DNA of 64,000 bases, taken from Brevipalpus yothersi. Its lineage: Eukaryota; Arthropoda; Arachnida; Trombidiformes; Tenuipalpidae. Of this stretch, positions 46,476 through 60,356 are shown piece by piece. The DNA lies in NCBI GenBank assembly GCA_003956705.1, contig QZCP01000667.1, forward strand, positions 335,349-399,348, written 5' to 3'. The notes under the pieces were generated by a model, which made no database searches, had not been told where the DNA came from, and was given only the letters and a program-made list of their open reading frames with translations. A program made the translations under genes and the position numbers. Every line of letters starts with the position of its first letter. Positions within the stretch are counted from its first letter, which is position 1.

Positions 46476-49110
46476 CCATTCCCTATCAGAATCATCTCAT
46501 GTCGTTCTGATCACCACTCATGCTGAAACAATTTTTTCTGCTCAACTATAATCTCACCTCCATCAGTGATGATGATATGGAAAAATGGAATGCGGAACAG
46601 TGTGTGTTGACTATCTCCGATAATCGATGAAAAAAAGACATCTTTCCACAAAGTCAACTACAACTACAACCGGGATCAATATTCCAATCATTATCTAATG
46701 AGAATTGAGAAGAAAAAAAGTGTTCCAGTAGAAAGCGAAATATACGCTAAACTTTTGAACTAACGCCAATTCGATATATCATAAATAAGAATCTTGTGAA
46801 CGATTCGATCGCAAACATACGTATCAGTTGTTCTTCCTTGGAGCAAATCAAAATTCCACCACATATTGGCATGATAGTGTCTCCAAAAAATTGATCTTTC
46901 CTCCCAATCATAAGGTATACATGTATCCAGAATATTGGTTGAATATTTTCTTTCTTTTTCTGTTACTCACTCTTCTTGTGGTCCATGATTAAAAGGGTGT
47001 GTATACTGATTGGAATAGAGAGAGAGAGAAACTTTTTCTCTCCACTTTGGTGTGTCCATAAGATCAGGGTATATAAGTGTCCCATTGAAAGATCAGGAAG
47101 GACAATCAGTGAATGGTAGAGAGGTATATAGAAAGAAAAAGAACTGATTTTGATCGATAGTAAATCAATCAAAACAATCAGGCAATAATTTGCCTCTTAT
47201 TAGTGACCATCCAATGAGAAGTGATCGATAATCAGCCATCGGCTACTTTTTTCGAGTATTAACAGTAGTAGTAGTAGTTGTAGTATGAGTATGATATGAG
47301 TATCAATCACATACACACACAACTCATTTGACAAGAATTCAGCTTATCAATCTGATAGGTATAGGTAATTTCTAATCGTAAATGAGTGTGTATACTATAT
47401 TGATGATCCAGTCGAGATAGGATTGAGAGAGACTGGAAATCATTTTCCCAAAAACCAATGAAGCCATCAATACTTTATCGAATATAGTTCTGTTAAATTA
47501 TTCCCTGAAAAGTTCATCATGTTTTCTTTGTTTTTTCTCTCTCAAGTTAACTCTTTTCTCCGCTCTTTTGGGCACTAATATTCAAATTTTATCCTCGTAA
47601 TCATAAAATCAGCGTTCCCAATACTCACTAATAACTCGCTAATTTCCCATTTTTTTATGTGTTTATTAAGTTATACGCATATATATACACACACACACGC
47701 ATACACCCGGAATTCAATGAAAAAGTCATGAGAAACAAAAAAGAATTCCCTTTTTCTTCTTCTTCTTCTTCTCCTTCTATCTATCTTTCCATCTCATTTA
47801 ACGCTCAATTTAGGGCTAAAATTTGAAATGCACGAAGTTTTCCAGAGCATCAAGCCCAAGCATCCAGTATACACACATTATGCGAAAATTTATTCCCCTT
47901 ACGCTAATGTATAATTACAACTGTTCTTCGGTGCCAACTCTCGGTTTCACGCTGATTCTATTAGCACAATTGTGATCACACATCTTAACAGGATCAAAAG
48001 TGAAGCAACGTATTCTGATTTATCCATGATAAAGATTAGAGAGAGAATATAATGTACACGATCGATGGATACGATTTCGGAAAATTTACTTCCATCACCC
48101 AGTATAATATGTATTTGCAACATTATTATTATCACATGCTCAAAGAATCACGTTCCAAAATGTTGCCCCTCGGACTTTATGGGGCTACCATTTCTTACCT
48201 TGTAAGAACGTACGATCGGGGAATACAGTATGGAATACATATCCACCTCGAGGTTAATTGTGCAGTAGCCATTGTGGATGGTGATGATTTCTTGTTCCAT
48301 TATGAGCTTATTTTCATCACTCTTCATGGATAAATAGGAGATAATTTGTTTATTATATATGCTCCATACTGGATCCATTATTATCGGTCATTATAGTATT
48401 ATTATTTATGTATTCAAAGCGTTTTCGTGTTCAATGATAAAGTGCAACGAGAGAAGCAAAAAGAAACGAATCCAGTGGCCAGTGTATGTATATATTCATG
48501 TGTATACCTTTGCTTGCTCAAAATAGGATGATAGATCGTGATATTTATTCCCAATATTTCATCTCAAATCACGCTCATACCTGGAAGCTGTGTTTTCTGT
48601 TGTTGAAAAGGCCGATCGATTGGCCAGCTTGATTGCCGAAAAAAAGAGATGTGTATGCATATGTGTGTAAGCGAGAAAGTAAGTAGTTGAAGTAGTATAT
48701 GATGGAGGTAGAAAAAATGTTTGATCCATCAAAAAAAAAATTCCAAAAGAATCTGATATCATTTTGATATGTGAAGAGGAAAAAAATGCTTTTCTTCTAC
48801 TTTTTTTCGCTACTCTTACCACTGAACGATACACAAACGTTTTTTCAAGGTTCACGATGATATTATCGAAAGTTTGGACTGGAATAAATCATAACAAAAT
48901 ATTAGTATAGTGAGAGATGAAGAGATGAAGAGATGAAGAGAATTAAAAAAATAAGAATAAGAAAAAAATTACGATAGATATTTGAGAGAGAGAAAGAGAG
49001 AGAGAATTTTTTCTCTCCAACAAAGATGAGAGAGAAAAAGAGTATACACAAAAAATCTGACAACCTTAATAGCTCAATAAATCCCAAGATAATAGTTATC
49101 ATGGCATATC

Positions 49111-49112
<2 letters not shown>

Positions 49113-49170
<58 letters not shown>
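49113..49170. repeat. (GA)29 tract
   Basis: One of the few long tracts with GA on the plus strand. Confidence 0.97.
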
Positions 49171-49173
<3 letters not shown>

Positions 49174-49890
49174 AAAATCGATCAGATCATTTAGCTGAGG
49201 GATCCCAATACTTTTTTCTACCTTTTTTTCTCCATCACTACATACACTATTTCACCTCATCTATTTGATGCACAGCATCCAAGTCGCCATCGGATTCAAA
49301 TTACTCATCTTCAATCAATACACTTACACATATACATCCTTACTCTTATATTTTAGAAGCATTTTGTACCATCAGATAGCTGATCAGTCATCGAACTTGA
49401 CCGTATTAATAGTGAAATACACTTCGATCATCATATTGGAGAAGAAAAAAATAAGAAAAGATGAGAATCATCAACGAGAGAGAAAAAAAAATTTACTTAA
49501 TCCGGTCAGCGTTCTTCTTCCCATGATCACACACATCACACATCGCATCACATTCCATTGGTTAAGTAAATATATATATTTATATATATAGTTAGATAGA
49601 TATCACCCATGATCTGTATCTAACTTCATCATCAGCACCATCCGTATGAGCTTCACAGTCAGTGACCAGGTATATTGGTGAAGATTTTCACAGCTTCACT
49701 TGACGCCAATCGTGGCCACATTCTGTTCATCATCATCACTGATGATGATACTTTATATACACCACTGATAATACTAGTGGCCACTGCTTTCACTATCAGT
49801 TTAATCGTGATTTAGCCCGCATATTCAATTCCTAACATTCTCTCTCATATGTATGAGTAAAAGAGTGGTAGATTATATGTTGTTTTTATT

Positions 49891-49892
<2 letters not shown>

Positions 49893-49957
<65 letters not shown>
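49893..49957. repeat. (CT)32 tract
   Basis: CT run with a single TTT interruption near its end. Confidence 0.97.
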
Positions 49958-49964
<7 letters not shown>

Positions 49965-51188
49965 AGTCCATGAATAATATGTGTGTGATTGATCGATGTG
50001 ATCCGATTCATCGGCACAAAATGATCACCATCAATCGATTTTGATGGTGATCCCTAGGATGCTGGAGAATAATTTTCCCCTTAAGTCAACAGAATCACCG
50101 GTAATCTTTATCATCCTCTTGATGACCATCATGAAATGAGATGAATCTGGCTTGCCATCACGGTGATAGAGGATGAGTATGTGTGTCTTATCGATGGGAC
50201 ACCAAAACTACACCATGTGAAACGATTCGAAATGAACTTGGTTGATCACATCGTTACTATCTTAACCCTTTGAATTGCTACCCAGTAGCTTATCATTTTT
50301 AGGGGGTTACTTTAAATACTTGCTTGATGGACACATCAAGAAAATTCTCTCCCAAATGTGCGGTGAATATCATGTTGAGAAGCTTTTTCACATGTAAAAA
50401 CCTTTAGACTTGAAACTGGATAAAGTTTTGATATGCTGAATAAATAAATTCATATATATACATGTATTTATGCACTTCCCCAAAGCAGAACATCTCGAAA
50501 TTTGAGGTTTCAGTTTCAAAATTCTTTCAACGCCATTGATTATGCAATGATGAAGGATTCCAGTGAATAATCTAATCGATGGAAAGAAGTTCATAACCAA
50601 ATATTCTCCTCTCATTATTTAATGTGTATATGAATATTTCCCATCCATGATATCCAAATGTGATCGACGATCGATATCGAGAAGGGAATAAAAAAGAACA
50701 TTATAAAGTTTTATGCAATCGATCATCGAAGTATCATCTTTCTCAACCATCTAAAATGATTTGATTTATTTTGTCTTTTTTTTCATTCATCCTTTTTCCT
50801 TCCTTTATCTAGAGAATTTTTTTCTCTTCTCTCTTTTTTTCAAAATATTATCATCATATGGATGTGAGGCCACATCACTGGCGGTCGTAACATAAGTGAC
50901 CATTGATGAGGATGATGGAAAGCAAAAAATAAGAGAGGGAGAGAGAGAAAGAAGGGGGATGATGGCCAATTGGAAAGAAGTTGAGGATGAAAAAGATGAG
51001 GAAGATGATGCGAAGATGGTGAGAGAAGAAAAATGAATCTAACAGTTTACTAGATGAGGCGAAAATGAATTATCTAAAATTTTTGGTAGTAAAAATCACT
51101 GAAAACGGCTTTTCAAATAGTAATTAATCAGTCTCCTGATTGGATTATGTGTTCCTTTAAGAGAAAACTGTACATACACATACACACA

Positions 51189-51190
<2 letters not shown>

Positions 51191-51258
<68 letters not shown>
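51191..51258. repeat. (CT)34 tract preceded by (AC)n
   Basis: A compound AC/CT microsatellite. Confidence 0.97.
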
Positions 51259-51260
<2 letters not shown>

Positions 51261-51908
51261 ATCCGTATAAGAGGCTGAGGATGGAGAGAATACTTAGCCC
51301 AGAATATACCAAGGAAAGTTGGTCGGATTATTATCATGATGATAAAATGTAGTCTAAAATGAAGATAATCACCACTTTTGGAAGGTGGCAAAGCTATTCA
51401 TTTTCATCTTTTTTGGCCAAAAAGAAAGATCCTTTCGGTTTGTAGGCCAATTGCAATGGTAAACATCCAAGATTGATAATGATGCTCCATTAGAATAGTA
51501 TGGGGGCAAAAATATGATGAAGATGAACTTGATGAAGATGAACCCAATAATGACGATTAACACTGCCATAAACTATTCTATAGCCATCGGTAGGAATCAG
51601 TGTGCCGACATGTTTGATTCGTTACAGTGGATATTCGTATTATTAGCATTAACCTTCATTGCTTAAGGTTTCGTTTTTTCTTTCCACATCAATTTGACTT
51701 GGAGAAAGAGAGAGAGAAAGCTCATCAATGCTCTCCAGCAGTAGTTAATATTGTTGATGATGAAAGAGAATAAAGATCATTTGCCTTCATCTCCATTTCT
51801 TCATGTATACGTAACTTGGTGAAGATTAGGTGAAGAAAAAGATTTGAGGCAAGTTGAGCATCCTTCTTTATCGACCTGATCCCGTCTATTAGACCGTCTG
51901 ATGACTGT

Positions 51909-51954
<46 letters not shown>

Positions 51955-54121
51955 CCCAGCATCCGAATCGGATAAAGATGGATGAGAGTGATTGAGTAAT
52001 ATTGCAAGTATCGGCGCGCCTTATCCTGATGCTGATCAACTCTCATGTGATCATGATTAGTCAAAAATCTTGCTCACTTCATTCCAATCTTCATCGACCT
52101 TTTCATTCTCTCTCTCTCTCTCTTTTAGCTTAAAATTTTCTCTCTCCATCATCATTGATGATTCTTCTTCCTCTGAATTTTCAAGAGATGCTCATCTGGA
52201 ACATTTTATGCTCAAGAATCAATCTTTTTCAGCCAAACCTATTTCAATTGCAAGCGAAAAATCTCTTTCTCTCTCATCTCATCTTTTTCTTATTCTCTCT
52301 TATTCTCACACACACACACACGAGATTCATTTTTGTGAAGCCAATTGCATATCATTATCATTGAACAAATATGATTATGCTTAGTCTAATCAACATTCTA
52401 TCACTTTGCACTTGAAGTATACCTCTCACTGCTCGATGCCCGGTAAGCTTTGTGAGTGTAAGTGCCTCTTTTCCAATCAGAAAGTATTTTGACTTACTAA
52501 ATTAACGGAATCAGTGGCCAAGCTGATGATGATGAATTCAGTCAAGTGCGGATGCTTATTGGCCTCAGCCACTGTCTAGGCCTCTTCTATTTCCCTCTCT
52601 TCTCTTCTCTCCTCCTCATCATCCAGCATCTTCATGCTCTCTTCCTTGTTTGCTCTCTATTCTTGTCATAATTCTTCTCTCTCTCTCTCCCTCTCTCTTA
52701 TTCTTCATCTTCTCTCATCATCTTTTCGTCCTCTTAATCTCATCAAATTTTGTTAACTTCTTCTTGTTAAAAGATGCTAACTCACATTTCGCAACTTTCT
52801 TTCCACACTCATCTCCACTTGATGGAGGCCACATTCATATTGGACATCCCAGCATCCGAGCATCCAAGCATCAATTCTTCTCCTTTGATATCACTTCGAA
52901 GCGTGTTCAATTAAAAAATTTTCTCTCTCTCTCTCTCTCTCTCTCTCTTTCAACCTCTTGTGTGTGAGAGAGGGTGTCTGATTCAATTGAAGATCGTAAA
53001 TCTTCACTTTGATACGGCCAATGAATATCATGTCATATTGAATAATGATCATTGATCATAATTTGATCATATCGGCAAGTGTGTGGCCTGATCAAGCGGA
53101 CTCAAATGATAATGATGTGATTTTTTTCTCTCTTCTTCTTTTTCCACTGTATTCCACTTGTTTCAAACCATCATGAACACACACACACACACTACGTATA
53201 ATGGTACAATCTGGTGAACCTTACAGAATTTTTTCATGATCATTTTTGACAAACGATGAATGAACGAATGTAACTGCAAGCCATGCCGATGGGGTCCATA
53301 TTATATACATTTCGAATGAACATTGGGCATGAAGATGGAGAAAAATTCTCTTTCACAGATATGGGCATCTTTCCCTTCCGAAAAAATATATTTTATTATC
53401 GATCCTGGTTGATGATTTATCTGATTGAATCTCCATACACACTATCATGTGCACACTTTTCAAAATTTTTTCCAACTGAACAGAATTTCACTCATTCGCC
53501 TCCTCATATCAGCTTCCAGTTCATGGTAGAAGAGATAGGCTTGAACTATCATGAATAAAGGAACCTCACCAATCGATTCCGATTGTTTGATTCGTGCCAA
53601 TGAATGAAGCACGAAGTGGGCATCATAATGAAATTTGATTTTGATCAAATATGTGGATAAGATTCTGGTTGTTGGAAAAATTCATGCGGTTCCAAAAGAG
53701 CATGATGGTCCCAAGAATCATTCATGATTCCACGAAACGAAAAAATAAGGTAAATAATTTGAATGGATGCGTGTGTACAATTTATTATCAAATCTCATGA
53801 TCACCCATCAGACAGATCATCGAACATCGAGGAACAAATTGCTCTCCTAATTAGAATTAGTTACTCTATTTTCTATCCTAGTCTTCATTCCTCATCCAAA
53901 TATGCATGTGTGTGTGTGTGCAAGTATTCATGATGGCCAACGGCCACCATGTAGAATGGAAATGCATAATAGTAGCATGAGAAGGCGTCCAGAAGATGTT
54001 CGAGATTACAGATTGATATCGGTAATATATATGTGATATCAGATAAAATTTTGAATCTTGAAAAGAAAAAAGAATTAGCAACCTTCAAATGTAGACTACA
54101 CACGAACACGATTCTCCTGAA

Positions 54122-54256
54122 TCAATATTCAGAAGATTTCGAATCAGTTGAAGAGGAAGATTGAACCTTCTTCGTCAAATCAACGAAATTTTGAGACTGA
54201 AAATAAAGGACAAAAATCAACTTCACATGAATGAATGTTACCTCATTTTTCACCAC
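54122..54256 (-). CDS. candidate terminal exon preceded by a 15-nt micro-exon
   Basis: A strong acceptor (CCTTTATTTTCAG) opens 54196-54122, which encodes SQNFVDLTKKVQSSSSTDSK and a few more residues before TGA. A 45-nt GT-AG interval earlier lies a 15-nt segment (54256-54242, VVKNE) with its own acceptor (GGTCCTTTTAG) and donor (GTAACA), in compatible phase. No upstream exon or family is recognised. An intron of 45 nt is below every intron I see in the solid genes here, which counts against it. Confidence 0.22.
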   Translation of the reverse strand: MVKNEVTFIHVKLIFVLYFQSQNFVDLTKKVQSSSSTDSKSSEY

Positions 54257-55006
54257 CTAAAAGGACCAGGTTGAATTGATATCGACAAGTGGACCTGTCT
54301 CTTTCTCTTCATCTCATCTGTATATCTAACATTGATGAAAATTGTATCTGTCTCTCTCTATCTTTCCCTTCCACGACACTAATGCTCGGACGATTCTGAC
54401 GATAATTCATGATGCCAGATTTGAAAATAAGTGATATACATTCGGAACACGATCTTCTCCACTTTGTTGCGTAATCATCTTAAGTAGTGGACTTTTTACA
54501 CATAATATGTTGACAAATCCTTTCCTTTGAGGCTTTTTTCTTCACAGCTACATCATTTAATATCTGAGAAATTTTGTTCACTTGTTTTTCAAGTAAATTA
54601 TGTGTGTTTCCATCCTCTCTCTCTTTCCATAAGACTGATGGACGAAAAAGCGCGAATAAGATAAAGAATAAGAAGAAGATGCTGGCACCTGACTGATGAA
54701 TGCGATAGATGACTTCTCATCTCTCGTCTCGTCTCTCTTGCTTCCATCCAGCATCCAGTTAGCATGGTGTTAGTTGCTCTATTAAGTGTGACAAGTTTCC
54801 ATGATGTTTATCTCTTTTCCGATAGATCATCCGCAAAAAATCATCCAAAAATCATGCAACAGTGAGAGGTACAGATTATATTATTCAGTCTCCTTCTGTC
54901 TCTCCCTTCATTTTTTTCAAGTTCATTGAGCCAATACATTTTGATACACTTCTCTCTTTTCCAATCTGGTGAACATATATCGCCTCAATATCAGACTGAA
55001 CTATCG

Positions 55007-55011
<5 letters not shown>

Positions 55012-55064
<53 letters not shown>
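55012..55064. repeat. (CT)26 tract
   Basis: Uninterrupted CT run. Confidence 0.97.
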
Positions 55065-55070
<6 letters not shown>

Positions 55071-55373
55071 TTCATGAGGGTCAATTCCAGAATGGAGGCA
55101 CACAAAGTGATAATCGAATCGTTCAAAAATTGTTCATACTCATAATGTGTATATGGTCACAGTAGCCAGGCTTCACAATCGAATATATTTTTTCTTCTTC
55201 TCTCCTCAATTGCCCCCAAGGTGAATGTATGATTTTTTTCGCCGGCAATTAATCGATGCTAATGGGTGAGGTACAATTTTTATCCAAACTCATCCATTTT
55301 GAGTGAGAAAAAGGGAAAGAAAATAAAATAAATAAGATGCTCACTTGCTTGCCTCAATTTTTCCGTTTTTTAT

Positions 55374-55448
<75 letters not shown>
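55374..55448. repeat. (CT)37 tract
   Basis: CT run with one early TTT interruption. Confidence 0.97.
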
Positions 55449-55451
<3 letters not shown>

Positions 55452-55899
55452 TTCTCCTCTATCAATACCATAATACCTATTGGAGAAATGAGAGTGAAAT
55501 TGATGTGGCACGAAATGAAAAAAATATTCCTTCGATGCTGAACCTCAAATTCTCGTGTTGATTTTTTGATCCTCAAATCAAGGTGAGACTGGAGAAATGA
55601 GTGAAAATGAATCCTCCCAAAAGGCACTACTACTACTCAAAATTATAATCATCATCATGCAGATGAGAGATATGCTGAGTGCTTAGATGAAAGAGGCTGC
55701 TGGCCAAGTGGAAGAGTGAAAAAAATATTATTCTGATTGTTCTGAAAATCTTGTTGTAGGGTTTGAAAAAATTAGTGAACGAATAAGAAAAAAACGGATC
55801 ACCAAGAGAGATGAAAGTGCGAGAGAGAAATTGAAGTGAGTGGGAAGATGAGGAAGAAGATGGAGAGAGAGAGAAAAAAAAGTCAGCATCCTCATCTAG

Positions 55900-56108
55900 G
55901 ATGTGGAGAAGGCTTGATAAGCTTATCGAAAACACAAAAACAAAGCCTTCTCTTGCTCTCTCGACGTCTTGCTCACTTGCTAGACTGATCGATGAGGGCC
56001 AAAAAATCATCAAACCCCGAAAGGCATCCAATATGAGGCCAAAGATTTCAATCATTCGGCTCGAGCTTGGCCAAGGCTCATTTGATACGGATAAGGCTAA
56101 CAGATTTT
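55900..56108 (+). CDS. orphan candidate exon
   Basis: It lies between ATCCTCATCTAG and a strong donor (TTTT|GTAAGTGG). From an ATG at 55901 it is open for 69 codons (begins MWRRLDKLIENTKTKPSLAL), with a more balanced base composition than its neighbours. The opposite strand is also open (55633-56055), which weakens the case. No partner exon or family is seen. Confidence 0.22.
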
Positions 56109-57334
56109 GTAAGTGGAATGAGTGTTTGTGTATATATGTATGTGTGTGTTTGTGTAAACATGATTTGTTCCAATTAGATCAACTCTCCGCTAAGTGATTC
56201 CGTATATTTACATTATTCAGATCAGGGTGAAGGAAACCGATAAAATGCCTTCAATTAGACATTAATTTATATATTTATATAAACATGTACATTCGAATAT
56301 ACTGGAACGTTAGTTCATGATATTTAGATCACATCATAAGAAGTGATAATGGAAAGCAAGTGAGGCTAAGAAGCATAGGGTTAAAAAATTGGGTGAAATT
56401 AGGGAAGAGAGAGAGAAAGAGCATGAGCTTCCAAAAATTGTTACATAATCTTCACTCGAAATCTTATTTTATCCTCATTTTTCATTCTCAACTACTTGGT
56501 GAGGAAGAGAGAGAGAGAGAGAGATCTGCTGAACTGTGTAAAATTTGGGCAAACAGTTCCGGACCCCCAATCAACATGATACAAAATTGAGCTCATTTCA
56601 AGGTTTTCATAGGGGAACCTGTAAAAGAAGCCACCCGGCAAGTGGATTGTAGAGGGTGTCAAGATGCCTCGACATCCAATGATCAGATATGTACTTTGGT
56701 TAAGTTTCTCAGATAGCTGTGGATATGTGTGTGTGGTGCGTACCCAGTGCAAATAGATAGATAAATTTGGCTATCAGTACATGATGATAATATTGAGGGA
56801 ATGCTAGGTGTAGATGGTGGATGTTGAATTTCGGTAGCTGGACACACACATCTCTCTCTATCTTGGGCTACTTCTCTCTCTCTCTCTCTCTCTCTCTTCT
56901 TTTTTCGGGGCGGCAAGTTGATATATCTGAGCTCTTCAGGTGGCGAGGGGTGAAAAATTTTTACTGTACCTTCAAATGTATCGATAAGGTTTACCTGACT
57001 TTACCTGACTTGTGCTTTTGCCCATCGGGCTGGGTATATTTCATTTTGACCATCGGTGCAAGTAGGAGAAGGAGAAGATGAAAGATATGTTGGTGGTTTG
57101 GGCAAAATTTTTCACTAAAAATTTGTCAATCAGGTTGTCTGATGACAGGTAAAGTGATTTCGTGTATCCAATTTCGAATGGAAGGTATATAAAAATATAT
57201 TCTCATCCATTTATTTCATTCACCACACTTCAATAAACGAGAGAGAGAGAGATCCATACTACGTGATCAGAATCGATGGACCAATTTTTACTCAACTGTT
57301 GAGGTCAAATGTTTTGATTTGAGAGTTTTAGGGT

Positions 57335-57336
<2 letters not shown>

Positions 57337-57415
<79 letters not shown>
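57337..57415. repeat. (GA)39 tract
   Basis: Among the longest tracts in the window, with GA on the plus strand. Confidence 0.97.
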
Positions 57416-57417
<2 letters not shown>

Positions 57418-57716
57418 CAGATTGGAAGCATGTAAGTGTGTATCATTTCTATGTTTCTTGATATGATCTGGGAACTTTCAATAGTTTCAAGAGTATGAGC
57501 TCACAAGAAATATTCAAGTCATGTATGTTTCAGGTAACAACTCTCAGATATTGTCAAATTGAATTGATGAATTTCTCAACTTCATCTGTGATAAGCTTGT
57601 TATGTGATGATTTTCATGCTCATTAATCACTAATCAATGAAAGCCAATGAGGAACAATGTATTTGATGAGGAGCAACTTTATTACTCTGCGTAAAGTTTT
57701 GCTCCTTGATTTTCAC

Positions 57717-57718
<2 letters not shown>

Positions 57719-57770
<52 letters not shown>
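57719..57770. repeat. (CT)26 tract
   Basis: Only 300 bp from the GA tract at 57337-57415 and in opposite orientation, so the pair forms an inverted repeat. Confidence 0.97.
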
Positions 57771-57774
<4 letters not shown>

Positions 57775-59003
57775 GATGATGATCATAACTAGATTATGAT
57801 GGAAATTATCAGAATAGAGAAGAAAAAAGAAGAAAAATTAATCGATCCCTCAGCACGTTAAGTTTTTATCATCAAAAACCTCTCTGTGGCTTCTCGAGAG
57901 TACTATCATAATGGCTTCTCATTTGATTATGGCACAAGATTCGCACCCTTATTTGTGGTTTCCTATTGGTGCCCGATGAGCATGAAAATCTGAAACTTGG
58001 AACAAAAAAAGAGAGGAAACATAAAAAACAATAATAATAATCTGATCATAATTTTGATGTGAAAATGTTGCCAAAACAAGATTGTGCTGATTGTGTACAT
58101 ATACATATGAAAACAATTTCTTGATCCATAAAAAAATAAGGGCTTTCCTCAAATTAATTGCTCAACTGATCAAGAATAGAGGAGAAGAAGAAAAAGTTTT
58201 GTATTATATTTGATTCCGATACTCTCCCATTTATCTTAATTTTTGATCATGATTTTTTCTTTTTCGCATTATATCTTCATCGTTTCGATCTGAATTGATC
58301 ATTACAATCTGGAAGAGTCAACTTTTGGCTCTTTCTAATTCCTCCATGTTTGTATCTTCCAAATTTAACACACACACACAACATCCCCATTATCATGTGT
58401 ATCATAATTTGTGGATAGAAAAAGTTTACCAATACCCAATATCCAGATGAATCGATTGGTAAAAGTATGAACACAGTATATAGTAACAAAATCAAGAGGC
58501 ACAATCTATCATGACCAATAATATCTCTACTGACCTCTTGCTAATACATCATTAGGACACCCTTATGAACAGTTGAAGGTGTCCATACTATCAGATGGGT
58601 GAAGAAAAAATGAACATAAATCGTTTCTGATTGATCAGATAATTTATTCTAGTCAATCTGATTGACTAGCACCCGATCGGAACGTCACCCATCAAAAAAT
58701 GGCCCCAAAAAAATGTTGTGCAACCGAAAAAAGTATGGGGACTCAATTTTCCACTATTTATGATCACATTTATATATATATATATATGAAGTTATACACT
58801 TATCGACATGTGAGCCTCGAATTGTGCTTGAAGGATGAAAATGGATCATCAACATCACCACATTAGTGGAGATAGTCTACATTCCATCTCTCTCTCTCTC
58901 TGTCTGTCTCTTTCTTTCTTTCTCTCTTTCTTTCTATCTTCCTTTCTATGAAACAAGACCCTGAAGGCTGTGTATATAGAACTGTTCACATGAACACGTG
59001 CCG

Positions 59004-59035
59004 ACACGCGCGCGCGAAAAATGCCTTTCGCGTGT
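59004..59035. repeat. CpG-rich imperfect hairpin
   Basis: The right arm TTTCGCGTGT pairs with ACACGCG...CGAAA of the left arm, which carries extra CG units. The GC/CpG content contrasts strongly with the flanks. Confidence 0.7.
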
Positions 59036-60298
59036 TAACGAAACGAAAGAATATTTATCATCATGCTGATTTCATTATGTAACAGCTTAATTTTCGTTCG
59101 GATTGTGATCATGTTAAGTCAATTATTCAAAACTGTTATGTCTCTCTCTCACACTTCAATCGTCGAATTAACTTGTGTGTGTGTAAAGGGGAAGGAAGAT
59201 TGAATTGGAAGTCAATCATGATGCAGGAGAGAGAGAGAGGGAAGATGATTTGCTGATGAAATTATATGGGAACTTTTGAGAGGTGATCATCTAATTAATT
59301 ATTCTGTCATGATGATGCAAATGGAGGCATAATCGAATACAATTTAGCCTCATTTTTTATCGCTCAACTGCTGGTCACTTACTTGTATTCGATCATTCGA
59401 AACTGAAAACTTATACTGGTAATATTTTAATCGATTTGTATTGATGAAAATATTCATCCAACAAAAAGTTGAATTATAAAATCAAAGGGTGTAACCGATA
59501 AAAGGGGAAAAGTATCACCAATAAGATGGATACTCGAGTGATCGATTCTATCCAATGATCTAGATCCCGGATATAAAAAAAATTGATGGAAAATTCAGTT
59601 AATACTCAAATCATGCTCTGGCATCATGTTGATTAAGATAAACGATTATCCCTCGAAAACTGTACTATCAAGTTGGATAATATACATGATAATTGATCTC
59701 CTGAAGTGTGAGCTTTGACCATTCAAGATGAAGAACGCGCAATTGATCAGATCAAAAGTATGAAAATTCGAATAGAAGATGCTGATTATCAATCCAAGCT
59801 TTCAGTATTCTTTCCTTCACCTCAAGATACAGATAACTTTCTACCAATTTCTATCACCTCCATCACACTTTCACTACTAATTGAAGGCATATACATTTTT
59901 CCAATCCTCCAAAAACTCAAGAGAATCACATGTCATGAGAGTCTATGGTAGTTCTCATGATTCCAAAACTATTTTATCTGTCGTTCTATTGCCATCTCTC
60001 TGCTCTTCTTTCTCTAATCATTTCATTTTCTGCAGTTGAACCTTGTGTGTGTGTGTGTGTGCAAAAAGTGCAATATTTTTCCTCTCATATTCTCAGGCCA
60101 TGTCATACCGAAACAAAAAAATGAAGAGAATGATCTGAACTAGTCGATAACGATGATGGTCATGATGGTAGATTATGATGACAGTGTGGCTTTTGTGGTT
60201 AAAGTTTTGCGGTGGCAGTGGGAGGAGAAAGCGGGGGTGTGGGAGGAGGAGATGATGGAAAGATGTGAAGGTGAAATGATCATAGGCCATCATTTGTG

Positions 60299-60302
<4 letters not shown>

Positions 60303-60353
<51 letters not shown>
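60303..60353. repeat. (CT)25 tract
   Basis: Uninterrupted CT run. Confidence 0.97.

Positions 60354-60356
<3 letters not shown>

Larger units (their letters stand above)
42001..53999. other. gene-poor region, middle third
   Basis: No supported gene. Contents beyond the listed tracts: CT runs at 42029-42064, 51912-51949 and 52921-52948; a local CpG-rich patch (42718-42741); paired hairpins (42897-42939); and CATCC-type short repeats near 51949 and 52840. The 93-codon frame at 48052-48333 (+) has no splice or family support. Confidence 0.55.

Noticed and set aside
48052..48333. 93-codon plus-strand frame in the gene-poor block
   Set aside because: No splice context, no recognised family, and the opposite strand is also open.
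50262..50311. TTAACCC ... GGGGGTTAC pair resembling the element ends at 19.8-20.6 kb
   Set aside because: Only 5-6 bases match, the spacing is about 40 bp, and the TGGCCATAAG core is missing.
55633..56055. 140-codon minus-strand frame
   Set aside because: Phe/Ser/Leu-rich and lies over a GA-rich stretch opposite the candidate exon; no domain or splice support.
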